Source of the DNA: Campylobacteraceae bacterium
GTDB taxonomy: Bacteria > Campylobacterota > Campylobacteria > Campylobacterales > Sulfurospirillaceae
NCBI GenBank assembly: GCA_027055635.1
Contig: JALUMZ010000102.1
Coordinates: forward strand, 1 to 11,837
Reading direction: 5' to 3'
DNA length: 11,837 nucleotides
In this document: one piece after another, positions 1-7,291 of the stretch
How positions within the stretch are numbered: the stretch's first letter is position 1
Layout: every line of letters begins with the position of its first letter
Program-made: the position numbers and the translations under genes
Notes under the pieces: model-generated
The model's input: the letters and a program-made list of their open reading frames with translations, nothing else
What the model was told of the DNA's origin: nothing
Databases searched by the model: none

Positions 1-2
1 TC

Positions 3-47
3 ACTATACTATTGCTATTTAAGGAAATAATTGATGTATATATATGA
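3..47 (+). CDS. Possible 3' tail of an upstream gene (partial)
   Basis: One reading frame is open from base 3 to a TGA at 45-47. It encodes a short hydrophobic run (TILLLF) followed by KEIIDVYI, and would overlap the cysS start by 14 bases. A hydrophobic stretch followed by a charged tail is what the end of a membrane protein looks like. From memory, murJ/mviN (lipid II flippase) precedes cysS in several Campylobacterota, so this could be its C-terminus. Only 14 codons are visible, and the other frames stop at 20-22 and 28-30, so this is a weak suggestion. Confidence 0.25.
   Translation, partial: TILLLFKEIIDVYI
21..25 (+). promoter_or_regulatory. Ribosome binding site of cysS (decides ATG 34 over TTG 31)
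   Basis: AAGGA lies 8 bases before ATG 34 but only 5 bases before the in-frame TTG at 31. The better spacing and the stronger codon favour ATG 34. The protein then begins MYIYDS, with the conserved CGPTVY motif near residue 27, as in other CysRS proteins. Confidence 0.6.
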
Positions 48-1437
48 TTCTGTTTCAAAGAAAAAAGTACCTTTTGAGCCTATTGTAAAAGGTGAGGTAA
101 AGATGTATGTTTGCGGTCCGACTGTTTATGATGATGCGCATTTAGGGCATGCTAGAAGCTCTATCGCTTTTGATCTTTTAAGGCGGGTGTTAGTGAGGCT
201 AGGATATAGGGTGACATTTGTCAAAAATTTTACTGATATAGATGATAAAATCATAAAAAAGATGCAAGAGAGCGGAAAAAGCTTAGAGGAGATAACAAAT
301 CACTACATAAAAAGATATAAAGATGAGATGCACAAGCTAGGTGTTAAAGATGCCGATATAGAGCCTAAAGCTACTCAGACAGTAGGTGAAATTATAAGTT
401 TTATACAAGACTTACTTAATAAAAAGTTGGCTTACAAGTTAGATGACGGTATCTATTTTGATACCTCTAAAGATAAAAAATATCTTAGTATATCCGGTAT
501 GCAGATAGAAGAAGAGAATCTTCAGTCAAGAGTCTGTCCTATGAATCAAAAAAAAGATTTAAAAGATTTTGCTCTTTGGAAATTTTCAAAAGAGGGAGAG
601 CCGACTTATAGTGCAAGTTTTGGAGATGGAAGACCGGGGTGGCACATAGAGTGCTCTTGCATGATAAAAAAACATATAGCAAATCCAAATGCTCCATACC
701 AGATAGATATACATGGTGGTGGGATGGATCTACTTTTTCCTCATCATGAGAATGAGGCTAGTCAAACTAGATGTGAAAGCGGACAAGAGCTTTCAAAACA
801 TTGGATGCATAATGGTTTTGTTACGATAAATGATGAAAAGATGAGTAAGTCACTTGGAAATAGTTTCTTCCTTAAAGATGCATTGGCTAAATATGATGGA
901 GAAATTTTGAGATTTTATCTTCTCTCCACACACTATCGTGCAAATTTTAATTTTTCACAAGAGGATTTGCTTATCTCAAAAAAGAGACTAGATAAGATTT
1001 ACAGGCTCAAAAAGAGAGCTTTTGGCACAAAAAACACAATAGTAAATAAAAATTTTGTTGCAAGTTTGATGGAGGCTTTGAGCGATGACTTAAATATATC
1101 AAAAGCCTTAAGTGTGATAGATGAGATGACTTCAAATATAAATGAAAAATTAGACATAGAACCAAAAAATAGGGCTTTAAAATCTGAAGCAATGGCAAAT
1201 ATAGATTTTTTAGATAAAGTTTTAGGGATAGGATATAAAAATCCATATACATACTTTCAACTAGGTTTGAGCCAAGAGCAAAAAAGAGAGATAGAAGAGT
1301 TGATAGAGAAAAGGAATAAAGCCAAAAAAAAGAAGAACTATACACTAGCAGATGAGATAAGAGCTAAACTTACAAAGCAGAAAATACAACTGATGGATAC
1401 AACAGAGGGCACACAGTGGGAAAAGATAGATGAATAG
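34..1437 (+). CDS. cysS: Cysteine--tRNA ligase (CysRS)
   Basis: This cytoplasmic class I aminoacyl-tRNA synthetase activates cysteine with ATP and charges tRNA-Cys. At 467 aa from ATG 34 it has the usual family length. Visible motifs are CGPTVYD at the N-terminus, the HIGH-type signature HLGH at residues 36-39 and KMSKS at 269-273. The zinc site that selects cysteine is complete by comparison with the E. coli enzyme: Cys27, Cys207 (in WHIEC), His237 and Glu241 (in HHENE). The C-terminal part is helical and Lys-rich, with the RNKAKKKKNYTLADEIR motif typical of the family's tRNA-binding end. The last 8 bases overlap the start of the ABC exporter, so the two genes are probably translationally coupled. 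No frameshift or missing catalytic residue was seen. The identification is firm. Confidence 0.98.
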   Translation: MYIYDSVSKKKVPFEPIVKGEVKMYVCGPTVYDDAHLGHARSSIAFDLLRRVLVRLGYRVTFVKNFTDIDDKIIKKMQESGKSLEEITNHYIKRYKDEMHKLGVKDADIEPKATQTVGEIISFIQDLLNKKLAYKLDDGIYFDTSKDKKYLSISGMQIEEENLQSRVCPMNQKKDLKDFALWKFSKEGEPTYSASFGDGRPGWHIECSCMIKKHIANPNAPYQIDIHGGGMDLLFPHHENEASQTRCESGQELSKHWMHNGFVTINDEKMSKSLGNSFFLKDALAKYDGEILRFYLLSTHYRANFNFSQEDLLISKKRLDKIYRLKKRAFGTKNTIVNKNFVASLMEALSDDLNISKALSVIDEMTSNINEKLDIEPKNRALKSEAMANIDFLDKVLGIGYKNPYTYFQLGLSQEQKREIEELIEKRNKAKKKKNYTLADEIRAKLTKQKIQLMDTTEGTQWEKIDE

Positions 1438-3148
1438 TAACTTGGGGAAAATTCTAAAAAGATTTACTCCCTACTATAAAGATTATATACCACACTTTAT
1501 CTTTGCAGTCATAGGTATGATTTTGGCTTCTAGCGGAACTGCGGCATCCGCATATCTAGTGAAGCCTCTACTTGATAAGATTTTTATAGCCAAAGATGAA
1601 AATATGCTCTATCTTCTGCCTTATGCTATCATCGCAGTCTATGCACTTAAAGAGTCGGGAAGATATATGCAGGCTTATTTTACTGAGTACATAGGTCAAG
1701 ATATAATAAGAAGATTTAGAGACAGACTTTTAAAAAATATACTCTCACTCGATATCGCCTTTTTTCATAAATACCGCACGGGTGAACTTATCAGTAGAAA
1801 TACAAATGATGTGGAAAGAATTAGGCTTGTAGTATCAAATATAATACCTGAGTTTTTTAGAGAAATTTTTACTATTATGGGGCTTGTAGCTGTTGTTGTT
1901 TATCAAAGTAGTGAGTTGGCATTTTACTCATTGATCATCATGCCTATGGCAGTATATCCTCTAGGCATATTGGCCAAAAAGATGAAAAAAATTTCAAGAA
2001 TGTCTCAGGAGAAGATTTCTGATCTCACGGCTAGGCTTAGTGAGATATTTAATAACATAGAGATCATAAAAGCAAATAATGCAAGTGAATTTGAACATAG
2101 GCTTTTTGAAGAGGATAATAAAAAGTATTTTAAACTAAATATGAAAAGCGTGAAGATAACTCAGCTTGTTAGTCCACTGATGGAGACTTTAGGCTCTATA
2201 GGAGTTGCAGTTGTTATCATAGTAGGTGGTAAAGAGGTGATAGAAGGAGGTATGAGCGTAGGTAGTTTTTTTTCCTTTTTAACAGCTCTTTTTATGCTCT
2301 ATACTCCTATTAAAAGGATTTCGGGACTCTATAATCGCATGCAAGATGCAGTAGCTGCTAGTGAGAGAATTTTTTTCTTGCTTGACCAAAAAGCTAAGAT
2401 AAAAAGTGGAAAACTAAAATTACCACAAAACATAACAACCATAAATTATAAAGATGTAGTCTTAAAGTATGGTAATAAAGTTGCACTTGGAGGGATAACA
2501 TTTGAAGCTAAAAAAGGTGAATTCATAGCCTTCGTAGGAGATAGTGGCGGTGGAAAAACTTCACTTGTAAACTTACTTGTAAGATTTTTTGATCCAAATG
2601 CCGGTAAAATTACTATAAATGGTATAAATTTAAAAGATTTTGATATTAGGGATTTAAGAGAGCATATAGCCATAGTTACACAAAGAGTCTATATCGTACA
2701 TGACAGTGTTGCTGCAAATATTTCTTATGGTAAAAATGTAGATAAAGACAGGGTTATTGATGCACTCAAGAAAGCAAATGCTTATGATTTCATAGAGAGC
2801 ATGCCAGATGGAATTGAGACGAAACTCGATGAATTTGGAACAAATCTTTCAGGTGGGCAGAGACAAAGAATAGCAATAGCAAGAGCGATATATAAAAATC
2901 CTGAAATTCTCATCTTAGATGAAGCAACAAGTGCATTAGATAGCAAGAGTGAAGAAAAAATTAGCCAAGCCATAGAAAATATAATAAAAGATAAGATAAC
3001 ATTTGTAATAGCCCACAGATTAAGCACTATCAAAAAGGCAGATAAAATCATAGTTCTTAAGCATGGCAAGATAAAAGATATAGGAAGTGACATAGAGTTG
3101 GAAAAAAGGAGTGAAGAGTATAGAAAACTAAAGGGTTTAAGTACCTAA
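1430..3148 (+). CDS. msbA: MsbA-type ABC exporter (lipid A/multidrug half-transporter)
   Basis: This 572-aa half-transporter has the normal exporter layout: about six membrane helices in residues 20-295, then an ATPase domain from about 338. The ATPase is complete. It has A-loop Tyr347, Walker A GDSGGGKT at 370-377 (Lys376), Q-loop Gln418, signature LSGGQ at 473-477, Walker B ILILDE ending at Asp497-Glu498, the D-loop SALD, and switch His529 in IAHR. Such proteins work as homodimers in the inner membrane. MsbA flips lipid A-core oligosaccharide, and related exporters move drugs or other lipids. I choose MsbA because the gene beside cysS and pyrD in C. jejuni (Cj0803, from memory) carries that name; sequence alone does not prove the substrate. 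The ATG lies inside cysS behind a weak GTGGG, so expression probably depends on coupling. A possible terminator structure begins in its last codons. Confidence 0.9.
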   Translation: MNSNLGKILKRFTPYYKDYIPHFIFAVIGMILASSGTAASAYLVKPLLDKIFIAKDENMLYLLPYAIIAVYALKESGRYMQAYFTEYIGQDIIRRFRDRLLKNILSLDIAFFHKYRTGELISRNTNDVERIRLVVSNIIPEFFREIFTIMGLVAVVVYQSSELAFYSLIIMPMAVYPLGILAKKMKKISRMSQEKISDLTARLSEIFNNIEIIKANNASEFEHRLFEEDNKKYFKLNMKSVKITQLVSPLMETLGSIGVAVVIIVGGKEVIEGGMSVGSFFSFLTALFMLYTPIKRISGLYNRMQDAVAASERIFFLLDQKAKIKSGKLKLPQNITTINYKDVVLKYGNKVALGGITFEAKKGEFIAFVGDSGGGKTSLVNLLVRFFDPNAGKITINGINLKDFDIRDLREHIAIVTQRVYIVHDSVAANISYGKNVDKDRVIDALKKANAYDFIESMPDGIETKLDEFGTNLSGGQRQRIAIARAIYKNPEILILDEATSALDSKSEEKISQAIENIIKDKITFVIAHRLSTIKKADKIIVLKHGKIKDIGSDIELEKRSEEYRKLKGLST

Positions 3149-3217
3149 CCAGTACCACCAACAGATTAGGTAACTCATCGCTTAAATTGCCACTAAACCT
3201 TGTTTTTATCTTTTTTT
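3132..3217 (+). terminator. Possible large-loop terminator after the ABC exporter gene
   Basis: Bases 3132-3139 (AGGGTTTA) can pair with 3194-3201 (TAAACCTT) as an 8-bp stem with one G-U pair. A T-rich run follows at 3202-3217 (five and seven consecutive Ts). Inside the loop, TACCTAA at 3142-3148 pairs with TTAGGTA at 3166-3172. The 5' arms lie in the last codons and stop of the ABC gene. The 54-base loop makes this a weak intrinsic terminator at best. The T-rich run could equally belong to the pyrD promoter. Confidence 0.35.
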
Positions 3218-3226
3218 GAGTATAAT
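3200..3226 (+). promoter_or_regulatory. Sigma70-type promoter of the pyrD gene run
   Basis: A perfect TATAAT lies at 3221-3226, preceded by a T-rich stretch at 3202-3217 of the kind common upstream of -10 boxes in Campylobacterota, where the -35 box is poorly conserved. TTGTTT at 3200-3205 is a loose -35 candidate but sits only 15 bases away. Transcription would start near 3232-3234, giving a leader of about 20 bases before ATG 3253. It is the only good promoter match in a gap in this window and probably drives pyrD through rseP and perhaps further. Confidence 0.55.
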
Positions 3227-3240
3227 AAAATCTTTGTATG

Positions 3241-3245
3241 AAAGG
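3241..3245 (+). promoter_or_regulatory. Ribosome binding site deciding the pyrD start
   Basis: AAAGG lies 7 bases before ATG 3253. The upstream in-frame ATG at 3238 has no Shine-Dalgarno sequence (TATAATAAAATCTTTGT precedes it) and would sit only about 5 bases from the predicted transcription start. The site therefore falls inside the first codons of the longer reading, which argues for the shorter protein. Confidence 0.6.
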
Positions 3246-3252
3246 TTTATTT

Positions 3253-4311
3253 ATGCGGATGTATGATTATATTAAAAAGTTGTTGTTTGTTTTTAGTCCT
3301 GAAAATGCACATAATATCGTGGAATTAATCTTTAGATTTTTTTCAAACTATATTCTATTTATCTCATCTATTCTTGCTCAAAGATATTTTATAACAAATG
3401 AAAAGATTGAGCAACAGTTATTAGGAACAACTTTTTTAAATCCTGTGGGTATTGCTGCCGGTTTTGATAAAAATGCAACGATGATAAGGATGTTGACCTC
3501 TTTAGGGTTTGGACATGTAGAGTTTGGAACTATGACCCCTATCCCTCAATCTGGCAATAAAAAACCAAGAATGTTTAGATATATAGAGGAACAGAGCATA
3601 CAAAATGCCATGGGTTTTAATAATGACGGTATGCATAAAATTGCAAAGAGAGTAAAAAAAATATATCCATATACAACGCCTCTTGGTGCAAATATAGGAA
3701 AAAACAAAAATACTAGCGAAGAAAATGCACTTGATGACTATAGAAAATTGATAAAAACTTTTAAGGACTTGAGTGATTATCTAGTCATAAACATATCTTC
3801 TCCAAATACACCCGGTCTTAGGGATTTGCAAAATGAGAAGTTTATTGAGGAGTTGTTTACTATGGCAAAAGAGATGACGACAAAACCTGTTTTGCTAAAA
3901 ATAGCACCAGATTTAGAAGTGGGTGATGCTATAAATATTTGTAGAGTTGCGATAAAAAATGGAGCAAGCGGTATCATAGCCACAAATACAACTATAGACT
4001 ATTCACTTCTTGATAATTCACAAAATTTTGGCGGTATTAGTGGAAAAGTATTAAAAGAAAAAAGCTATAATCTCTTTAAAGAGTTGTCAAAAGAGTTTTT
4101 TGGCAAGACTGTTTTGATCTCAGTTGGAGGCATAGATAGCGCGCAAGAAGCATACAAAAGAATCAAAGCAGGAGCAAGTTTGGTACAGATATACAGCTCT
4201 TTTATATTTCAAGGACCAAGATTAATAAAAGAGATAAATCAAGGAGTTATAGATTTGATGAAACAGGACGGTTTTAATCACATAAGCGAAGCTATAGGAA
4301 GCGATTTATGA
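3253..4311 (+). CDS. pyrD: Dihydroorotate dehydrogenase (quinone), class 2
   Basis: PyrD oxidises dihydroorotate to orotate in pyrimidine synthesis and passes the electrons through FMN to membrane quinone. From ATG 3253 the protein is 352 aa. It has the N-terminal helical extension (about residues 1-45) that marks the membrane-associated class 2 enzymes, followed by the FMN-binding barrel. Visible motifs are NPVGIAAGFDKN near 63-74, GFGHVEFGT, PRMFR, QNAMGFNNDG, and NISSPNTPGLR at 180-190, where Ser183 is the catalytic base as in E. coli Ser175. Class 1 enzymes have Cys at that position. Further motifs are KIAPDL, ATNTT, GGISG, and the C-terminal phosphate/FMN site SVGGI with GASLVQIYSS. An ATG at 3238 would add five residues but lacks a ribosome binding site. 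The stop overlaps the M16 gene start as ATGA, which suggests coupling. The identification is firm; only the start is open. Confidence 0.97.
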   Translation: MRMYDYIKKLLFVFSPENAHNIVELIFRFFSNYILFISSILAQRYFITNEKIEQQLLGTTFLNPVGIAAGFDKNATMIRMLTSLGFGHVEFGTMTPIPQSGNKKPRMFRYIEEQSIQNAMGFNNDGMHKIAKRVKKIYPYTTPLGANIGKNKNTSEENALDDYRKLIKTFKDLSDYLVINISSPNTPGLRDLQNEKFIEELFTMAKEMTTKPVLLKIAPDLEVGDAINICRVAIKNGASGIIATNTTIDYSLLDNSQNFGGISGKVLKEKSYNLFKELSKEFFGKTVLISVGGIDSAQEAYKRIKAGASLVQIYSSFIFQGPRLIKEINQGVIDLMKQDGFNHISEAIGSDL

Positions 4312-5615
4312 GACGATTATTTTATATAATTTTTATATTTACAGGAGTTTTAATGGCTAATTCACTGCCAAAATACTACACAAAAAACTTGGAGAATGGT
4401 TTGCAAGTTGTTGCAATCCCTATGAAAAACGGAAGTGGAGTTATCACAACAGATATCATTTATAAAGTTGGTAGCAGAAATGAAATAATGGGAAAAAGTG
4501 GCATAGCCCATATGCTAGAGCACATGAATTTTAAGTCAACAAAAAATTTAAAAGCCGGAGAATTTGATAGGATAGTAAAGGGTTTTGGAGGAGTGAACAA
4601 TGCCTCTACAGGTTTTGATTTTACACACTATTTTATAAAAAGTTCATCTAAAAATCTCAAAAAATCTCTTCATCTTTTTGCAGATTTGATGGAAAACTTA
4701 AAATTAAGCGACAAAGAGTTTCAACCGGAGAGAAATGTTGTAATGGAAGAGAGAAGATGGAGAACTGATAACTCGCCTACCGGATATCTATATTTTAGAC
4801 TATTTAACAATGCTTTCACATACCATCCTTATCATTGGACTCCTATTGGGTTCAAAGATGATATAAAAAATTGGGATATTAAAGATATAAGAGAGTTCCA
4901 TAAGATGTTTTATAGACCAGACAATGCCATAGTGATAGTAGCAGGAGATATAGATCCTCAAACGGTCTTTAAAGAGACTAAAGCAGAGTTTGGGCATATC
5001 AAAAATCCAAATAAGAAGATGAGGATAAATCATCAAATTGAACCTGTCCAAGATGGGGCAAAGAGGGTTGAGATCAAAAAAGAGAGTGAAGTCCAAATGC
5101 TTGCAATTGCATATAAGATCCCCGCTTTTAACAATCCAGACCAGGTTGCTCTATCGGCTTTGAGTGAGCTTTTAAGCAGTGGAAAAAGCAGCAAGCTTCA
5201 AGAGCTTTTGGTGGATAAAAAGAAGATGGTAAATCAAATATATGCGTACAATATGGAGGAGATTGATCCCTCTATATTTCTATTTGTAGCGATTTGTAAT
5301 CCGGGAGTTGAAGCCAAAGATGTTGAAAAAGAGATTTTAAATCTTATAGAAGAGATAAAGAGTGGAAGTATAAGTCGCAAAGAGGTTCAGAAGGTAAAAA
5401 CAAATACAAGGGCTGATTTTATATTTTCCATGGAAAACTCTTCAAGTTTGGCAAATCTTTTTGGGAGCTACCTTGCAAGGGGAGATATAAAACCTCTTTT
5501 AAATTATGAAGATGCTATAAACAAACTTACGAAAGAGGATATAATTCAAGTTGCAAAGAAGTACTTGGTTAAAGAGCACTCAACAACAGTAATACTAAAA
5601 AAGGATGAAAAATGA
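4308..5615 (+). CDS. M16-family zinc metallopeptidase, exported (PqqL/processing-peptidase-like)
   Basis: This 435-aa protein has one N-terminal M16 domain and one M16_C domain, about half the size of pitrilysin. The inverted zinc motif HxxEH is intact (His68, Glu71, His72 in HMLEH), and Glu148 of the ERNVVMEERR stretch is the likely third ligand, 75 residues on. Residues 1-17 form a signal peptide: two Arg, a hydrophobic core, and likely cleavage after LMA. This puts the enzyme in the periplasm or envelope. M16B enzymes degrade or trim peptides, usually as dimers, and no second M16 gene lies beside it. The equivalent in C. jejuni would be Cj0805 (from memory). The natural substrate is unknown. 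ATG 4308 overlaps the pyrD stop and has AGGAAG at 4296-4301 six bases upstream. A second start at 4353 has its own AGGAG and would remove the signal peptide. Confidence 0.9.
   Translation: MRRLFYIIFIFTGVLMANSLPKYYTKNLENGLQVVAIPMKNGSGVITTDIIYKVGSRNEIMGKSGIAHMLEHMNFKSTKNLKAGEFDRIVKGFGGVNNASTGFDFTHYFIKSSSKNLKKSLHLFADLMENLKLSDKEFQPERNVVMEERRWRTDNSPTGYLYFRLFNNAFTYHPYHWTPIGFKDDIKNWDIKDIREFHKMFYRPDNAIVIVAGDIDPQTVFKETKAEFGHIKNPNKKMRINHQIEPVQDGAKRVEIKKESEVQMLAIAYKIPAFNNPDQVALSALSELLSSGKSSKLQELLVDKKKMVNQIYAYNMEEIDPSIFLFVAICNPGVEAKDVEKEILNLIEEIKSGSISRKEVQKVKTNTRADFIFSMENSSSLANLFGSYLARGDIKPLLNYEDAINKLTKEDIIQVAKKYLVKEHSTTVILKKDEK
4343..4355 (+). promoter_or_regulatory. Internal ribosome binding site and alternative start in the M16 gene
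   Basis: AGGAG at 4343-4347 lies 5 bases before an in-frame ATG at 4353 (codon 16). Starting there would give MANSLPKYY..., lacking the hydrophobic core of the signal peptide and so staying in the cytoplasm. The match to the Shine-Dalgarno consensus is as good as that of the upstream start. It may still be a chance consequence of the codons for Thr-Gly-Val. Confidence 0.35.
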
Positions 5616-6505
5616 CAAAAAGTTTAAAAGGAGCTATGACAGCCTTAGTGACTCCATTTAAAAAAGGTAAACTAGATGAAGAGCAGTATGCAAAACTGAT
5701 AAAAAGACAGATAGATAACAGCATAGATGTCGTAGTGCCTGTTGGCACTACGGGTGAGAGTGCAACTCTGAATCACGAAGAACATAAGAGGTGTATAGAG
5801 ATAGCAGTTGATACATGTAAAGATACTGATACAAAGGTTATAGCAGGAGCAGGAAGTAATGCAACCCATGAAGCCGTTGATTTGGCGAAGTTTGCCCAAA
5901 AACATGGAGCAAATGGCATACTTTCAGTAACTCCATATTACAATAAGCCTATGCAAGAGGGCTTGTATCAACACTATAAAGCCTTGGCAAATAGTGTAGA
6001 TATTCCAGTTTTACTTTACAATGTACCGGGTCGTACAGCTTGTGATTTACTCCCACAGACTGTATATAGACTATTTAATGAGTGCGAAAATATTTATGGT
6101 ATCAAAGAGGCTACGGGATCAATAGAGAGATGTGTTGATTTACTGGCACATGAACCAAATTTGACGGTAGTGAGCGGAGATGATGCTATAAACTATCCAA
6201 TTCTCTCAAATGGTGGAAGCGGTGTTATATCTGTTACATCAAATCTTCTTCCAGACCAAACGGCGATGCTTACCCATCTAGCACTTGATGGAGATTTTCA
6301 CGGGGCTAAAGCTATCAATGACAAACTTTATGAAATCAACAAGGCTCTTTTTTGCGAAAGCAATCCAATACCGATAAAAGCAGCTATGTATATAGCAGGT
6401 CTTTTAAATACTCTCGAGTATAGATTACCGCTAACCAAGCCTAGTAAGGAACATATGAAAAAGATAGAAGAAGTGCTTAAAAAATATGAAATAAAGGGAA
6501 TGTAA
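5612..6505 (+). CDS. dapA: 4-hydroxy-tetrahydrodipicolinate synthase
   Basis: DapA condenses pyruvate with aspartate semialdehyde, the first committed step to diaminopimelate (peptidoglycan) and lysine, in the cytoplasm. At 297 aa it has normal length for this aldolase-type barrel. The Schiff-base lysine is Lys165 in GIKEATG. The catalytic triad is present as Thr47 (GTTGES), Tyr110 (TPYYNKP) and Tyr136 (YNVPGR), and Arg141 is the usual substrate-binding arginine. GDDA and GGSGVISVTSN follow as expected. Sequence alone cannot exclude a related N-acetylneuraminate lyase-type enzyme, but the GTTGES and YNVPGR context is standard DapA. The ATG overlaps the M16 stop as ATGA, with AAGGA at 5601-5605 six bases upstream. 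Feedback inhibition by lysine is possible but cannot be judged here. From memory, dapA follows the M16 gene in both C. jejuni and H. pylori. Confidence 0.97.
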   Translation: MTKSLKGAMTALVTPFKKGKLDEEQYAKLIKRQIDNSIDVVVPVGTTGESATLNHEEHKRCIEIAVDTCKDTDTKVIAGAGSNATHEAVDLAKFAQKHGANGILSVTPYYNKPMQEGLYQHYKALANSVDIPVLLYNVPGRTACDLLPQTVYRLFNECENIYGIKEATGSIERCVDLLAHEPNLTVVSGDDAINYPILSNGGSGVISVTSNLLPDQTAMLTHLALDGDFHGAKAINDKLYEINKALFCESNPIPIKAAMYIAGLLNTLEYRLPLTKPSKEHMKKIEEVLKKYEIKGM

Positions 6506-6508
6506 GGT

Positions 6509-7291
6509 ATGCAATTATCTGATATGGAAGGCAAAACACTCGTTATAAGTGGCGGCACAAGAGGAATAGGTAAAGCAATTGTGCAGGAGTTTGCAAAAAA
6601 TGGTGTGAATGTAGCATTTACTTATAACTCAAATAAAGATTTAGCAAAAGATTTTGCTAATGAACTAGAAGAAAAATATGGCATAAAAGCTAGATCTTAT
6701 GCTCTAAATATACTTGAGCCTTTGACATATAAAGAGCTCTACAAAGAGATAGATAAGGATTTTGATAGAGTTGATTTTTTTATTTCAAATGCTATTATAT
6801 CAGGTAGAGCAGTAGTTGGAGGATATACTAAATTTATGAGGCTGAAGCCTCGCGGTTTAAATAATATATTTACAGCAACTGTAGATGCTTTCGTGGTTGG
6901 AGCACAAGAGGCAGCAAAAAGAATGGAAAAAGTTGGTGGTGGAAGTATCATATCTCTCTCATCAACGGGCAATAGGGTATATATAGATAATTATGCGGGT
7001 CATGGTGCCGCAAAAGCTGCTGTTGAGGCTATGGTGAGATATGGTGCAACTGAATTGGGAGAGTTGGGTATTAGAGTAAATGCTATCAGCGGTGGACCTA
7101 TAGAGACAGATGCCCTAAAGGCTTTTACAAACTATGAAGAAGTTAAAGATAAAACAGCAGATTTATCTCCCCTAAATCGAATGGGTAAACCTGAAGATAT
7201 AGCAGGAGCTGCCCTTTTTCTATGCTCTCAAAAAGCTTCATGGATAACAGGACATACACTCTTGATAGATGGTGGTACAACATTTAAATGA
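6509..7291 (+). CDS. FabL-type enoyl-ACP reductase-like SDR (often annotated as HdhA/oxidoreductase)
   Basis: This 260-aa short-chain dehydrogenase has the Rossmann signature GGTRGIG at residues 15-21, a Ser-Ser-Thr at 151-153 and a catalytic Tyr162-Lys169 pair. The spacing is Tyr-x6-Lys, as in FabI and FabL enoyl-ACP reductases, instead of the usual Tyr-x3-Lys of SDRs such as FabG. Long stretches resemble my memory of B. subtilis FabL: QEAAKRMEK, the NY before the active site, KAAVEAMVRY, and SGGPIETDALKAF. FabL reduces trans-2-enoyl-ACP with NADPH in fatty acid elongation. Two differences stand out: the segment between NA and QEAAK (residues 97-132) is about six residues longer than in FabL, and the Asn of the SDR tetrad appears replaced by Thr124. 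H. pylori HP1014 and C. jejuni Cj0807 occupy the same place and, as I recall, are called 7-alpha-hydroxysteroid dehydrogenase and oxidoreductase. The enzyme class is inferred, not proven. Its start lies 3 bases after dapA. Confidence 0.75.
   Translation: MQLSDMEGKTLVISGGTRGIGKAIVQEFAKNGVNVAFTYNSNKDLAKDFANELEEKYGIKARSYALNILEPLTYKELYKEIDKDFDRVDFFISNAIISGRAVVGGYTKFMRLKPRGLNNIFTATVDAFVVGAQEAAKRMEKVGGGSIISLSSTGNRVYIDNYAGHGAAKAAVEAMVRYGATELGELGIRVNAISGGPIETDALKAFTNYEEVKDKTADLSPLNRMGKPEDIAGAALFLCSQKASWITGHTLLIDGGTTFK

Noticed and set aside
5..10. TATACT as a -10 box for cysS
   Set aside because: No upstream sequence is available to look for the rest of a promoter, and the bases may be coding for the end of an upstream gene.
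31..33. TTG as the cysS start codon
   Set aside because: ATG follows directly at 34 with better spacing from AAGGA (8 versus 5 bases); TTG adds only one residue.
1007..1345. Open frame of 112 codons on the - strand inside cysS
   Set aside because: It is antisense to a fully conserved gene, with low-complexity Leu/Ser/Phe-rich sequence from reading A/T-rich codons backwards and no recognisable domain.
2782..3093. Open frame of 103 codons on the - strand inside the ABC ATPase domain
   Set aside because: It is the complement of the conserved signature and Walker B region and has no independent coding features.
3142..3172. Hairpin TACCTAA/TTAGGTA as a stand-alone classical terminator
   Set aside because: It has a 17-base loop, only three G-C pairs, and no T-run directly after it; it is kept only as an inner part of the larger possible structure.
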